Origin: JBALVT01 sp965262875
GTDB lineage: Bacteria; Pseudomonadota; Gammaproteobacteria; Pseudomonadales; Halieaceae
Direction of reading: 5' to 3'
Assembly: GCA_965262875.1 (NCBI GenBank)
Contig: OZ253569.1
Location: 3,286,001-3,350,000, forward strand
DNA length: 64,000 nt
The notes beneath the pieces are model-generated. The model saw only the letters and a program-made list of their open reading frames with translations. It searched no databases and was not told the origin of the DNA. The position numbers and the translations under genes were made by a program. Of the stretch, positions 45,307 through 55,037 are shown one piece after another (the stretch's first letter is position 1; each line of letters opens with the position of its first letter).

Positions 45307-46164
45307 ATGTCTGCAGCACTGGTTAAAGAGTTACGTGAGCGCACTGGTCTGGGGTTGCTCGAATGTAAAAGAGCCCTGAAAGCCGCCGATGGCGATGTCG
45401 ACAAGGCGATTGAAGAAATGCGCAAGTCCAGCGGCATGAAGGCAGCTAAAAAGGCTGGCCGAACTGCCGCAGATGGCATTGTTGCTGTGCGTCTGTCTGA
45501 GGATGGTAGCTACGGTATCGTTCTGGAAGTGAATAGCGAAACCGATTTTGTGGCGCGCGATGAGAATTTCCTGGGTTTCGTAAACAGCGTTGCAGAAGCG
45601 GCCTTTACGGCCAAGCAAACCGATGTTGCTGCATTGATGGCCGGAGAGCTGGAAACGGCTCGAGAAGCCCTGGTTCAGAAGATTGGCGAGAATATCAGTG
45701 TCCGCAGAGTCGAGTTGGCAGCAGCTGACGCGGGTGTGGTAGGTGCCTACGTGCACGGAACCAGGCGCATTGCAGTGCTAGTTGCTTTGAAAGGCGGAGA
45801 TCAGGACCTGGCCAAAGACGTTGCCATGCATGTTGCTGCTGTGAATCCTCAGGTTGTTTCAGCATCTGATATGCCCGCAGAGCTTATCGCCAAAGAGAAA
45901 GAAATTTACACTGCGCAGGCGCAAGAGTCTGGCAAGCCCGCTGAAATCATCGAGAAGATGATTGCTGGTCGTGTTAAGAAGTTCCTCGCTGAGAACAGCT
46001 TGATCGAGCAGGCCTTTGTTAAAGATCCCGATGTAACAGTGGGCAAACTGGTTTCAGCAGCCGGTGCGGAAGTGGTTTCCTTTGTCCGCTTCGAGGTTGG
46101 TGAAGGGATTGAGGTAGAAGAGGTCGATTTCGCCGCGGAGGTCGCCGCTCAGCTCAAAGGCTAA
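45307..46164 (+). CDS. tsf: Elongation factor Ts
   Basis: The 285-residue nucleotide-exchange factor recharges EF-Tu. The N-terminal UBA-like module is 'LVKELRERTGLGLLECKRAL'. The core contact 'TDFVARDENFLGFVNSVAEA' and the dimerisation half with 'VAALVKG'-type repeats follow. A good ribosome site (AAGGAGAAATACC) precedes it. It is followed by a strong terminator. Confidence 0.97.
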   Translation: MSAALVKELRERTGLGLLECKRALKAADGDVDKAIEEMRKSSGMKAAKKAGRTAADGIVAVRLSEDGSYGIVLEVNSETDFVARDENFLGFVNSVAEAAFTAKQTDVAALMAGELETAREALVQKIGENISVRRVELAAADAGVVGAYVHGTRRIAVLVALKGGDQDLAKDVAMHVAAVNPQVVSASDMPAELIAKEKEIYTAQAQESGKPAEIIEKMIAGRVKKFLAENSLIEQAFVKDPDVTVGKLVSAAGAEVVSFVRFEVGEGIEVEEVDFAAEVAAQLKG

Positions 46165-46181
46165 CAGTATAGTGTGATTTA

Positions 46182-46208
46182 AAACGGGGCTTTGGCCCGT
46201 TTTTTTTG
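46182..46208 (+). terminator. Rho-independent terminator after tsf
   Basis: AACGGG and CCCGTT pair around GCTTTGG and are followed by eight T residues. It lies 17 bp after the tsf stop. Confidence 0.92.
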
Positions 46209-46308
46209 GTCTTGATTAAGCAGTCATACCAGCGCAAATTATTGCGTGGCCCCCTAGGGTGCAAGCCTTTTGTCCTGTAAGATACGCCCAGCTCAGGAAT
46301 TGAAAGGT

Positions 46309-47034
46309 ATGTCCAGTATGACCGGTGATAAGAAATATAAACGAATCTTGCTAAAGCTCAGTGGAGAGGCGCTATCCGGTAGTGAAACCTTCGGAATTGA
46401 CCCAAAAATACTCGACCTAATGGCATTGGAAATAGGTCAGTTGGTCGGCATTGGCGTGCAAGTTGGGCTGGTTGTTGGTGGGGGGAATCTTTTTCGCGGT
46501 GCCGCTCTGCAAGAGGCGGGTCTCGACCGGGTAACCGGGGATCACATGGGTATGCTGGCCACTGTAATGAACGCTCTGGCAATGCGCGATGCGCTCGAGC
46601 GATCAAACATTTCCACCCAAGTGATGTCCTCTATCCCCATGAGTGGAGTCGTGGATCATTATGATCGGCGCAAAGCTATCCGCGCTCTGAGCAATGGCGA
46701 TGTTGTTATCTTTTCGGCTGGAACCGGAAACCCATTTTTCACCACGGACTCAGCAGCTTGTCTGCGAGGTATAGAGGTGGAGGCAGAGTTGGTGTTGAAA
46801 GCGACTAAAGTGGATGGCGTTTATTCCGCCGATCCAATGAAAGTGCCCGACGCGGTAAAGTTCGACGAGCTCTCTTACGATCAGGTGCTGGATAAAAAGC
46901 TGGGAGTTATGGATCTTACAGCGATACTGCTTTGCCGCGATCACAAGATGCCATTGCGCGTATTCGAGATGGAGAGGCCTGGTGCCTTGTTGAATATAGT
47001 CCGAGGCGGCGAAGAAGGAACCTTGATTAGATGA
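46309..47034 (+). CDS. pyrH: UMP kinase
   Basis: The 241-residue hexameric kinase phosphorylates UMP to UDP. 'YKRILLKLSGEALSGSETFG', 'VGLVVGGGNLFRGAALQEAG', 'GDHMGMLATVMNALAMRDAL', 'FSAGTGNPFFTTDSAACLRG' and 'ATKVDGVYSADPMK' are the family signature. The ATG at 46309 follows GAAAGGT; the open frame upstream (from 46270) and an ATG three codons later are less likely starts. frr follows 28 bp downstream. Confidence 0.95.
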   Translation: MSSMTGDKKYKRILLKLSGEALSGSETFGIDPKILDLMALEIGQLVGIGVQVGLVVGGGNLFRGAALQEAGLDRVTGDHMGMLATVMNALAMRDALERSNISTQVMSSIPMSGVVDHYDRRKAIRALSNGDVVIFSAGTGNPFFTTDSAACLRGIEVEAELVLKATKVDGVYSADPMKVPDAVKFDELSYDQVLDKKLGVMDLTAILLCRDHKMPLRVFEMERPGALLNIVRGGEEGTLIR

Positions 47035-47062
47035 TAGTTAGATCAATGCGAGGAATGACAAC

Positions 47063-47620
47063 GTGTTAGATGATGTAAAAACAGATGCTATTGAGCGAAT
47101 GGATAAGAGCCTGGAAGCGCTGGTTCATAACTTCAATAAGATTCGCACTGGTCGCGCTCACCCGAGTTTATTAGATGGCATAAAGGTCGAGTACTACGGG
47201 TCAAAAACGCCTTTGAATCAAGTGGCGAATATCAACGTAGAAGATGCTCGCACCTTGGTGCTTACCGTGTGGGACAAGTCCATGGTTCAAGACGTCGAAA
47301 GGGCAATCATGAAATCTGCCCTTGGCCTCAACCCGGCAACAGCAGGTGAGGTAATGAGGATACCCATGCCCATGCTGACCGAGGAAACACGCAAAGGGTT
47401 TACCCGCCAGGCTAAGGCCGAAGCAGAGTCGGCGAGGGTGTCGGTGCGAAATGCACGAAGAGACGCCATGGGCATGCTTAAAGAGTTCGAAAAAGACAAG
47501 GAAATTAGCGAAGACGAGGAACGTCGCGGCCAGGATGAAATCCGGAAACTAACGGATTCTTATATAGCCAAAGTGGAAAAAATGATGGCGGAGAAAGAAG
47601 CTGATCTGCTGGAAATCTAG
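47063..47620 (+). CDS. frr: Ribosome recycling factor
   Basis: The 185-residue protein splits post-termination ribosomes with EF-G. It starts at GTG 47063 behind GCGAGGAATG. 'FNKIRTGRAHPSLLDGIKVE', 'IPMPMLTEETRKGFTRQAKA', 'VSVRNARRDAM' and 'DSYIAKVEKMMAEKEADLLE' are standard. It is downstream of pyrH and upstream of uppS. Confidence 0.97.
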   Translation: MLDDVKTDAIERMDKSLEALVHNFNKIRTGRAHPSLLDGIKVEYYGSKTPLNQVANINVEDARTLVLTVWDKSMVQDVERAIMKSALGLNPATAGEVMRIPMPMLTEETRKGFTRQAKAEAESARVSVRNARRDAMGMLKEFEKDKEISEDEERRGQDEIRKLTDSYIAKVEKMMAEKEADLLEI

Positions 47621-47653
47621 CTCCGTCTCTCGAGCTTTCAGCGCTGCGCTCTC

Positions 47654-48379
47654 ATGTCAAATAATGAAGCTCAAGAAAATATGATCCCCCATCATGTCGC
47701 CATTATTATGGACGGCAACAATCGATGGGCTAAGCGACAGGGTCTGCAGGGAACCGCTGGTCACAGAGCTGGCGTCGAGGCGGTCCGCGAAGTATTGCGT
47801 ACCTGCCGCGATCACGGTGTTCAGGTTCTCACTCTATTTGCGTTTAGTAGCGAAAATTGGGGCCGTCCACAACCCGAGGTTAGAGCGCTACTGGCACTAC
47901 TTTCGCGCTACCTCAGAGCTGAAGTTCGCGGCCTCCATGAAGACGGAATACGCCTGCGATTCATTGGCGAGCGCAATCGATTTAGTGAGAGGCTGCAGCG
48001 CCTCATGCGTCAGTCCGAAGAACTGACGGAACAAAATACCGTATCCACCGTTGTTATCGCTGTCGATTATGGTGGGCAGTGGGACATTGCACAGGCGGTA
48101 CAGAAACTGGCCCAGCGTGTACAGGACGGCGAGCTGGAACCGCAGCAGATTACTCCTAAACTAATTGATCAGAACGTCTCTATTAGTGACTTACCTCATC
48201 CTGATCTTTGCATTCGTACTGGAGGGGACGCCCGGATATCAAATTTTATGCTCTGGCATTTTGCCTACAGCGAGTTGTATTTTACCAATACTCTGTGGCC
48301 TGATTTTGGTGAGCTGGAATTTGCACGAGCGCTGGCGGATTACAGCCGGCGGGAACGTCGCTTTGGGGTAAGAGATTAG
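47654..48379 (+). CDS. uppS: Undecaprenyl diphosphate synthase (cis-prenyltransferase)
   Basis: The 241-residue enzyme makes the C55 lipid carrier for peptidoglycan and O-antigen. The catalytic Asp20 is in 'IIMDGNNRWAKRQGL'. 'LTLFAFSSENWGRP', 'VIAVDYGGQWDIAQAVQKLA' and 'PDLCIRTGGDARISNFMLWH' complete the family motifs. cdsA follows 26 bp on. Confidence 0.96.
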   Translation: MSNNEAQENMIPHHVAIIMDGNNRWAKRQGLQGTAGHRAGVEAVREVLRTCRDHGVQVLTLFAFSSENWGRPQPEVRALLALLSRYLRAEVRGLHEDGIRLRFIGERNRFSERLQRLMRQSEELTEQNTVSTVVIAVDYGGQWDIAQAVQKLAQRVQDGELEPQQITPKLIDQNVSISDLPHPDLCIRTGGDARISNFMLWHFAYSELYFTNTLWPDFGELEFARALADYSRRERRFGVRD

Positions 48380-48405
48380 TATGGGTTTTCGCTTGGGAGG
48401 CCAGC

Positions 48406-49242
48406 ATGCTTAAACAGCGCGTGATTACGGGTGTGATTATGGTGGTGGCATTTTTGTCTGCCGTGATCTTCCTTTCTGTGCAGGGCTTAGCTGCACTGTT
48501 CGCGGTGGTAGTAGCGCTAGGTGCCTGGGAGTGGTCTCGTTTAGCGGGTTGGCAGACGTTACCGGCGCGAATTTTCTACGTTTTAATCGCTCTTGTCTGT
48601 ATGGCTGCGCTCTACCACTATTGTGATCTAGGCGGCACACCTGTACATGACCAGGTGCAAGCTTTTCTAGGGCTTGTCTGCCTGTGGTGGTCTATCGCCT
48701 TGTTGTGGGTTAAAAGCTATCCAGCCAGTGGTGCTATATGGGGGAATATGGCCATGCGCAGCCTAATGGGGCTGCTGGTTTTACCTCCAGCCTGGCTGTC
48801 CGCTATATTTTTACTGAGCTTTCCCCGAGGCGGATTGATGGTGGTGGCGATGATTTTAATCGTGGTTGCGGCGGACATCGGAGCCTATTTTGCCGGAAAA
48901 CGTTTTGGCAAACACAAGCTTGCCGAGGCAGTTAGCCCAGCCAAAACCTGGGAGGGATTCTGGGGCGGCATGTGCTGCGCATTAGCGTTGGCTTTGGCTG
49001 CCTGGTCCTGGTTGCCGTCTTCCTTTGAGCATGTCGGTTTGGGTGCGGTTATCACTATTTTTCTGGCCACGGCCTTGTTCTCTGTCGTGGGTGACCTTGT
49101 GGTAAGCATGGTTAAGCGTGAGAGTGGGGTAAAAGATAGCGGGAGTCTGCTTCCCGGTCACGGAGGTGTGTTAGATCGCCTCGATAGCATATGTGGTGCA
49201 GCGCCGGTATTTGCGCTGGGCCTTCTCTTAGTGGGTTGGTAA
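48406..49242 (+). CDS. cdsA: Phosphatidate cytidylyltransferase
   Basis: The 278-residue inner-membrane enzyme makes CDP-diacylglycerol. About eight hydrophobic segments precede and surround the C-terminal signature 'SVVGDLVVSMVKRESGVKDS' followed by 'GSLLPGHGGVLDRLDS'. 'VSPAKTWEGFWGG' is the conserved middle motif. The ribosome site TTGGGAGG lies 5 bases before the ATG. Confidence 0.95.
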   Translation: MLKQRVITGVIMVVAFLSAVIFLSVQGLAALFAVVVALGAWEWSRLAGWQTLPARIFYVLIALVCMAALYHYCDLGGTPVHDQVQAFLGLVCLWWSIALLWVKSYPASGAIWGNMAMRSLMGLLVLPPAWLSAIFLLSFPRGGLMVVAMILIVVAADIGAYFAGKRFGKHKLAEAVSPAKTWEGFWGGMCCALALALAAWSWLPSSFEHVGLGAVITIFLATALFSVVGDLVVSMVKRESGVKDSGSLLPGHGGVLDRLDSICGAAPVFALGLLLVGW

Positions 49243-49246
49243 CACA

Positions 49247-50422
49247 GTGCGTTTAATCAGTGTTTTGGGTTCTACCGGCTCAATTGGCAGGAGCACGCTG
49301 GATGTTATAGGCCGACATCCCGATCTGTTTCAAGTATTTGGTTTGGCGGCAAACAACTCGGTGGATGCAATGTTGGCGCAGTGCCTTGCCTATCGTCCAC
49401 AATTTGCTGTGATGATGAGTGAGCGGGCCGCGGATGAGTTGAAGGCCAAGATGCCGCCCGATTGTCCGACCCAGGTAATGCACGGTGAACCGGGCCTGGA
49501 GCACATAGCCACAGCGGAACCTGTCAACGCCGTGATAGCCGCGATTGTAGGATCTACGGGTTTGCGATCTACCTTGGCGGCGGCCAGAGCGGGTAAAGTT
49601 TTGTTGCTGGCCAACAAAGAGTCCCTGGTCATGGGGGGACACTTGCTCATGCAGGCAGTTCGCGACTGCGGTGCCAAGCTGCTGCCAATTGACAGCGAGC
49701 ACAACGCTATCTTTCAATGTATGCCCGTTAACGGCGATGCATTGCCCTCCCATAAAGGGGTGAGTAAAGTTATATTAACAGCTTCGGGTGGGCCTTTTAG
49801 GACCTGGAGCAGCGAACAGATGCAAGCGGCGGGGCCCGACCAGGCCTGTGCTCATCCCAACTGGTCGATGGGGCGCAAAATCTCGGTCGACTCAGCGTCA
49901 CTGATGAATAAAGGGCTTGAGTTTATTGAGGCGTGCTGGCTATTTGACCTGCCACCGGCCATGGTGGATGTTGTGGTCCACCCGCAAAGTATCATTCATT
50001 CTATGGTTCAATATCTGGACGGCTCCGTGCTCGCTCAGTTAGGAAACCCGGATATGCGTACTCCGATAGCCTACGGGCTCGGTTGGCCGGATCGCTTGGA
50101 TTCGGGTGTTGCTCCGTTGGACCTCGTAGCCGCTGGCAGTCTGGATTTTGAGGCGCCGGATGAGGGTCGCTTTCCCTGCCTCAGAATCGCCAGAGAGGCC
50201 GTGATGGCGGGGGGTACTGCCATGGCAAGCTGTAATGCGGCCAATGAAGTGGCTGTATCGGCATTTTTAGACGAAAGTATACGGTTTACAGACATACCGC
50301 GTGTTGTTGAACAAACCCTGGAACGGGTTGCTGTGGCGGAACCACGGTCGCTGTCAGTGGTCGAACAAGCTGACCTCGAGGCAAGACATGCGGCTCAAGA
50401 GATTATTGAGAGATTGAATTAA
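49247..50422 (+). CDS. dxr: 1-deoxy-D-xylulose 5-phosphate reductoisomerase
   Basis: The 391-residue NADPH enzyme performs the second step of the MEP isoprenoid pathway, feeding the uppS product. It starts at GTG 49247, four bases after the cdsA stop. 'VLGSTGSIGRSTLDVI' binds NADPH, and 'LLPIDSEHNAIFQCM', 'TASGGPFR', 'HPNWSMGRKISVDSASLMNK' and 'EACWLFDL' form the metal and substrate site. Confidence 0.96.
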   Translation: MRLISVLGSTGSIGRSTLDVIGRHPDLFQVFGLAANNSVDAMLAQCLAYRPQFAVMMSERAADELKAKMPPDCPTQVMHGEPGLEHIATAEPVNAVIAAIVGSTGLRSTLAAARAGKVLLLANKESLVMGGHLLMQAVRDCGAKLLPIDSEHNAIFQCMPVNGDALPSHKGVSKVILTASGGPFRTWSSEQMQAAGPDQACAHPNWSMGRKISVDSASLMNKGLEFIEACWLFDLPPAMVDVVVHPQSIIHSMVQYLDGSVLAQLGNPDMRTPIAYGLGWPDRLDSGVAPLDLVAAGSLDFEAPDEGRFPCLRIAREAVMAGGTAMASCNAANEVAVSAFLDESIRFTDIPRVVEQTLERVAVAEPRSLSVVEQADLEARHAAQEIIERLN

Positions 50423-50425
50423 CGT

Positions 50426-51781
50426 ATGGAATTGATCAATACCATCGCCATCACCCTGGCTACACTCGCGATTCTCGTGGGTATCCATGAGTATGGCCAT
50501 TTCTGGGTCGCCCGGCGCTGCGGCGTTAAAGTTCTCCGCTTTTCCATAGGCTTTGGTAAGTCGATAGCCACATGGAAGGATAAGCAGGGTACCGAATATT
50601 CGTTTTCAGTGATCCCTCTTGGGGGCTATGTGAAAATGCTGGACGAACGTGAGGGCGAGGTCAGCGCCGAAGAATTGGATCAGGCATTTAACAGAAAGCC
50701 TGTTTTACAACGCATGGCGGTGGTTGTCGCCGGTCCCCTGGCCAACTTCTTACTGGCCATCGTGGCATATTGGTTTCTCTTTATGGGCGGCGAATCTGGT
50801 GTGGTACCGCGTATTGGTGCGGTCGAAGTGGGTTCCGTTGCCGACATTGCCGGCTTGGAGGCGGGCCAAGAAATCGTCTCGGTCGACGGCGCAGAAACTC
50901 AAACCTGGCAGGCGGTTAGCTTTCGACTCCTCGATCGTATTGGTGACAGTGGCCCAATCAAATTTGCCGTCAAATACCCCAACTCTGAGGTGATTTACGA
51001 ATCCGAAGCTGTATTAGATGAATGGTTGTCTGAACAGGAAATGCCGGATTTGTTTGGGGGCTTAGGGCTCACAATGTTCAGGCCTGAAGTACCACCCCAG
51101 TTTGAAGAAGTTACTAAGGATGCTCCCGCTGATAGAGCGGGCTTGCAACCGGGAGACCTTGCCCTGCGTGCCGACGGTGTGAGTATGGCAATCTGGATGG
51201 ATTTTGTGGATTATGTGCGCGCGAGGCCGGGGCAGCCCTTTACTCTTGAGTACCTGCGTGAGGGTGTTGTTCGCTCCACCACGATTACCCCAGAGTCGAT
51301 TACCGACAGTAACGGGGATACCATTGGGCGAGTGGGCCTGGGTCCACATGTGCCCGAACTACCTGAAGATATGAAGCGCACTTTTGATCGCGGGCCTGTG
51401 GAATCTTTAGTTGCCAGTGTAAAGCGTACGGGTGAGTTGTCTGTATTTACGCTCAACTCAATAAAAAAGATGGTTATGGGCCTAATCTCGCCAAAAAACT
51501 TGAGTGGCCCCATCACCATTGCTAAAATTGCCACCGCCTCGGCCAAGTCGGGTCCCGAAGCTTATATCAGCTTTCTCGCTTTGCTCAGCATAAGTCTGGG
51601 AGTGTTGAATTTATTGCCTATTCCTGTTTTGGATGGCGGGCATTTGATGTACTACACGGTCGAGCTATTAGTCGGTCGTCCGGTACCTGAAAAAATACAA
51701 ATGGTGGGTTATCAGGTGGGGTTGTTCCTGGTGCTGGGGATTATGGTGCTGGCGTTGTACAACGACTTTGCGCGCTTTTGA
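50426..51781 (+). CDS. rseP: RIP site-2 zinc metalloprotease
   Basis: The 451-residue inner-membrane protease cleaves RseA-type anti-sigma factors in the envelope stress response. The zinc motif HEYGH is at residues 21-25. Two PDZ domains follow (around 'VADIAGLEAGQEIVSVDGAE' and 'PADRAGLQPGDLALRADGVS'), and the second catalytic segment is 'LNLLPIPVLDGGHLMYYTVE'. It starts 3 bp after dxr. Confidence 0.95.
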   Translation: MELINTIAITLATLAILVGIHEYGHFWVARRCGVKVLRFSIGFGKSIATWKDKQGTEYSFSVIPLGGYVKMLDEREGEVSAEELDQAFNRKPVLQRMAVVVAGPLANFLLAIVAYWFLFMGGESGVVPRIGAVEVGSVADIAGLEAGQEIVSVDGAETQTWQAVSFRLLDRIGDSGPIKFAVKYPNSEVIYESEAVLDEWLSEQEMPDLFGGLGLTMFRPEVPPQFEEVTKDAPADRAGLQPGDLALRADGVSMAIWMDFVDYVRARPGQPFTLEYLREGVVRSTTITPESITDSNGDTIGRVGLGPHVPELPEDMKRTFDRGPVESLVASVKRTGELSVFTLNSIKKMVMGLISPKNLSGPITIAKIATASAKSGPEAYISFLALLSISLGVLNLLPIPVLDGGHLMYYTVELLVGRPVPEKIQMVGYQVGLFLVLGIMVLALYNDFARF

Positions 51782-51867
51782 AACCCGCACTGTGAAGAAT
51801 AATTAGAAAAAGTAAGATTATAGTAATTAAAGCGAAACGCAGATATTTCGGCTGCAGGCATTATCCG

Positions 51868-54477
51868 GTGGTTAAGTGTATTTTGATTAAGCGCACTCTT
51901 AAATTGTTTGCCGTTGTTCCCTTTATGCTCGGGCAACTGGCCTGGGGTCAGAGTTTTGTAATATCTGACATTCGCGTGGAGGGTTTGCAGAGAATCTCGG
52001 CCGGCAGTGTCTTTGCCAGCATGCCATTGGCAGTGGGAGATTCTGTCGATGATCAGCAGACCCGCGCTGCTGCTCGCAGTCTCTTTGCTACCGGCAACTT
52101 CGATGATATTCGCATAGGACGCGATGGAAACGTTTTGGTGGTCATTGTTGCAGAGCGCCCTAGCATCAGTGAAATTGAGATAGAAGGTAACAAGGCCATT
52201 GAAACTGAAGCGCTGCTTGACGGCCTCAAGGGTTCCGGTCTGGCAGTGGGCAAGGTCTTTCAGCGATCAACCCTGGAAGGCATGCAGTTGGAACTCCAGC
52301 GCCAATATGTCCAGCAGGGACGTTACGACGCCAGTATCGAAACAGAAGTCTTGCCAGAACCACGCAATAGAGTATCCATCAGCATCACTGTAGACGAAGG
52401 CACCGTCGCTGCTATTAAACACATCAATGTGGTGGGTAATGAGGTGTTTAGCGACGAGGAGCTCACCGACCTTTTTGAGCTAAAGACCACCGGCTGGCTG
52501 TCTTTTTTCAGGAATGATGATAAGTACTCGCGGGAAAAGCTGACCGGTGACCTCGAGGGCATTACTTCGTACTATCAGGATCGCGGCTATTTGCAGTTCA
52601 GAATAGACTCCACTCAGGTTTCGGTTTCTCCTGATAAGGAGCAAGTTTTTATCACGGCGAATGTTACCGAGGGGGAGAAGTTCTCTATAAGCTCGGTTGA
52701 TCTGTCGGGTGACCTTGTCCTTCCAGAAACTGATTTGCGACGTTTTTTGCTGATATCCGAAGGTCAGACCTTCTCTCAACAACTGGTCACCTCCTCAGAG
52801 GAATATCTAACCAGGCGGTTGGGCAACGAGGGCTACAACTTCGCCAAAGTCACCGGTATTCCCGAGGTGGACGAGGAGAATAACACCGTCGCCATGAAGT
52901 TTTTCGTCGATCCCGGTAAGCGAACCTATGTGCGCCGCATCAACTTCTCTGGGAATTTGAAGACCGCGGATGATGTAATGCGCCGCGAAATGAGGCAGAT
53001 GGAAAGCGCGCCTGCGTCTGCGTCTGCGATTGAGCAATCCCGAGTTCGACTCGAACGATTGGGCTTTTTTAGCAAAGCAACCGTAGAAACCCCTGAGGTA
53101 CCAGGGCACGATGATCTTATCGATGTAGAATTTGAAGTCGAGGAGCAATCCTCTGGCAGTATTGGCGCGAGTTTTGGTTATGCCCAGGATGCAGGATTGA
53201 TTCTCGGTATTAACTTGCAGCAGGACAACTTCCTGGGCACCGGCAAACGCGTGGGCATCTCTCTGAACTCTTCGCGATTCCAGGATTTGTATAATTTCAG
53301 CTATACCAACCCCTATTACACAGAGGACGGCGTCAGCCGGGGTTTTAGTATTTTCTATCGATCTACCGATTTGTCTGAAGTCAATGTTGCCAGCTATACA
53401 ACGGATACCTTGGGTGGAGCCATTAACTTCGGTTACCCCATTAAGGAAACAGAGCGTCTCGGCTTTAGCTTTGGTATCTCCAACACCGAAATTACCGCTG
53501 GTCGATTCGCCGTGCAGGAAATTGTCGCCAGTCCACGACTTCTGCAGGGTGTTAATAATTATTTCGAGAGTACGATCCAGGCCGATGGAACGTACTCAGC
53601 TGCTGAGGCCTTACTGCCTCTAAGTGGTCTGCCGCCGGAATATCTTGTTGCAGCTGGAGAGAGTGGTTTTCTGGATGATAATGGGGACGACTTCCTGAAT
53701 TGGACAGTGACCACCAGTTGGACTCAATCCACGCTCAATCGGGGTAGGATGGCCACACGCGGCGCCTCCCAGTCAGTCTCACTTGAGCTCTCAATGCCCG
53801 GTTCAGATTTGGAGTTCTTCAAACTCAATTATCGCGGCGAATTATTTTATCCCATCACCAGAAACTGGATCGCTCACTTCCGTACCGAACTGGGTTACGG
53901 TGGGGGCTATGGCGGTACCTCAGAGCTACCCTTTTATGAGCACTTTTTTGCGGGCGGTTTTGGCTCAGTTCGCGGCTATGAGAGCAATACCCTGGGACCC
54001 CGTAGTACTCCGGCAGTACTATATGACATTGAATCCCCGGTCACAGAAATTAATGAAGATGGCCAGATCGTAGACACAGGTGGTCCGAACAACGATCAGT
54101 TTGGTTACCGATTTGATCCTGATACAGGTAAGTTGCAGGCTACCACCGTCAACAGGCGGCGACCTGATCCCTTCGGCGGTAACGTTCTCGTTGAGGGCAG
54201 TGCTGAACTATTGTTTCCGTTGCCGTTTATCAAAGATCAGAGTCAGTTGCGCTCCGCCTTTTTCATCGATATTGGGAACGTCTTCAACACGGAATGCTCG
54301 AGTTCACAAATTAATTGTTTTGATGTAGATGCCGACGAACTTCGTTACTCTGTAGGTCTTGGAGTAACCTGGGTCACCGGCTTCGGCCCAATGACCTTCA
54401 GTATTGCGAAGCCCTTGAATGCGGGCCCGGATGATCGAGAAGAAGCCTTCCAGTTTACGCTGGGTCGCGGATTTTAA
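51868..54477 (+). CDS. bamA: Outer-membrane protein assembly factor BamA
   Basis: The 869-residue protein inserts beta-barrel proteins into the outer membrane. It has a signal peptide ending near 'GQLAWGQ', five POTRA domains (start 'FVISDIRVEGLQRISAGSVF') to about residue 425, and a 16-strand barrel with the conserved 'FFAGGFGSVRGYESNTLGPR' and the final 'QFTLGRGF'. The annotated GTG start has only a weak ribosome site; a TTG five codons on is possible. An Asp/Asn-rich loop lengthens the barrel relative to E. coli BamA (810 residues). Confidence 0.96.
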   Translation: MVKCILIKRTLKLFAVVPFMLGQLAWGQSFVISDIRVEGLQRISAGSVFASMPLAVGDSVDDQQTRAAARSLFATGNFDDIRIGRDGNVLVVIVAERPSISEIEIEGNKAIETEALLDGLKGSGLAVGKVFQRSTLEGMQLELQRQYVQQGRYDASIETEVLPEPRNRVSISITVDEGTVAAIKHINVVGNEVFSDEELTDLFELKTTGWLSFFRNDDKYSREKLTGDLEGITSYYQDRGYLQFRIDSTQVSVSPDKEQVFITANVTEGEKFSISSVDLSGDLVLPETDLRRFLLISEGQTFSQQLVTSSEEYLTRRLGNEGYNFAKVTGIPEVDEENNTVAMKFFVDPGKRTYVRRINFSGNLKTADDVMRREMRQMESAPASASAIEQSRVRLERLGFFSKATVETPEVPGHDDLIDVEFEVEEQSSGSIGASFGYAQDAGLILGINLQQDNFLGTGKRVGISLNSSRFQDLYNFSYTNPYYTEDGVSRGFSIFYRSTDLSEVNVASYTTDTLGGAINFGYPIKETERLGFSFGISNTEITAGRFAVQEIVASPRLLQGVNNYFESTIQADGTYSAAEALLPLSGLPPEYLVAAGESGFLDDNGDDFLNWTVTTSWTQSTLNRGRMATRGASQSVSLELSMPGSDLEFFKLNYRGELFYPITRNWIAHFRTELGYGGGYGGTSELPFYEHFFAGGFGSVRGYESNTLGPRSTPAVLYDIESPVTEINEDGQIVDTGGPNNDQFGYRFDPDTGKLQATTVNRRRPDPFGGNVLVEGSAELLFPLPFIKDQSQLRSAFFIDIGNVFNTECSSSQINCFDVDADELRYSVGLGVTWVTGFGPMTFSIAKPLNAGPDDREEAFQFTLGRGF

Positions 54478-54509
54478 TTTACCATTTATTGTTACGTTTG
54501 GAGAAAAGT

Positions 54510-55028
54510 GTGTCTAGATTGTTAAAAGTAGCCCTAACTTGTGTGTTCTTGGCAGCCCCCGCGTTGTCCTTTGCTCAAGGGAAAATTGCAGTAGTCAATG
54601 TACAAGAAGCCATTTTGCAGACCGACCAGGCCCAGAAGCGCCTGGCTGATGTACGCGCACAGGACGACTATAAGTCTGACAAAACAGAGTTTGATCGCTT
54701 GAAGGATGAGTTTGACGAACTGGTGAGAAAGCTGAAGACAGATATGGCCGTTATGAGCCAGGAACAGCAGGTAGCCGCGAGACAAAAGCTCACGAGCAAG
54801 CAGGGCGATTTGGAACATGTTACCGGTAAGCTCACGCAGGCCGAACAATCTGCAGGCCAGGCCATCTTGCAGGAAATGTCTCCGAAGGTTCAGGAAGTAT
54901 TACGTGAACTGATCGCGACAGAGGGGATTGGTCTTCTCCTACAGCGCACTTCGGTTATCCACGCCGACGCCGGTTACAGTATTACCGCGAAGGTCACCGA
55001 TAAGCTGAATCAGATTCCCGGCAAGTAA
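54510..55028 (+). CDS. skp: OmpH/Skp family periplasmic chaperone
   Basis: The 172-residue product is read from GTG 54510, seven bases after GGAG; an upstream TTG at 54489 is also open. The signal peptide is 'LKVALTCVFLAAPALSFAQG'. The mature N-terminus 'KIAVVNVQEAILQTDQAQKR' and the long charged helical hairpin are typical of Skp, which carries unfolded outer-membrane proteins to BamA, encoded just upstream. Confidence 0.92.
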   Translation: MSRLLKVALTCVFLAAPALSFAQGKIAVVNVQEAILQTDQAQKRLADVRAQDDYKSDKTEFDRLKDEFDELVRKLKTDMAVMSQEQQVAARQKLTSKQGDLEHVTGKLTQAEQSAGQAILQEMSPKVQEVLRELIATEGIGLLLQRTSVIHADAGYSITAKVTDKLNQIPGK

Positions 55029-55037
55029 TCACATTTC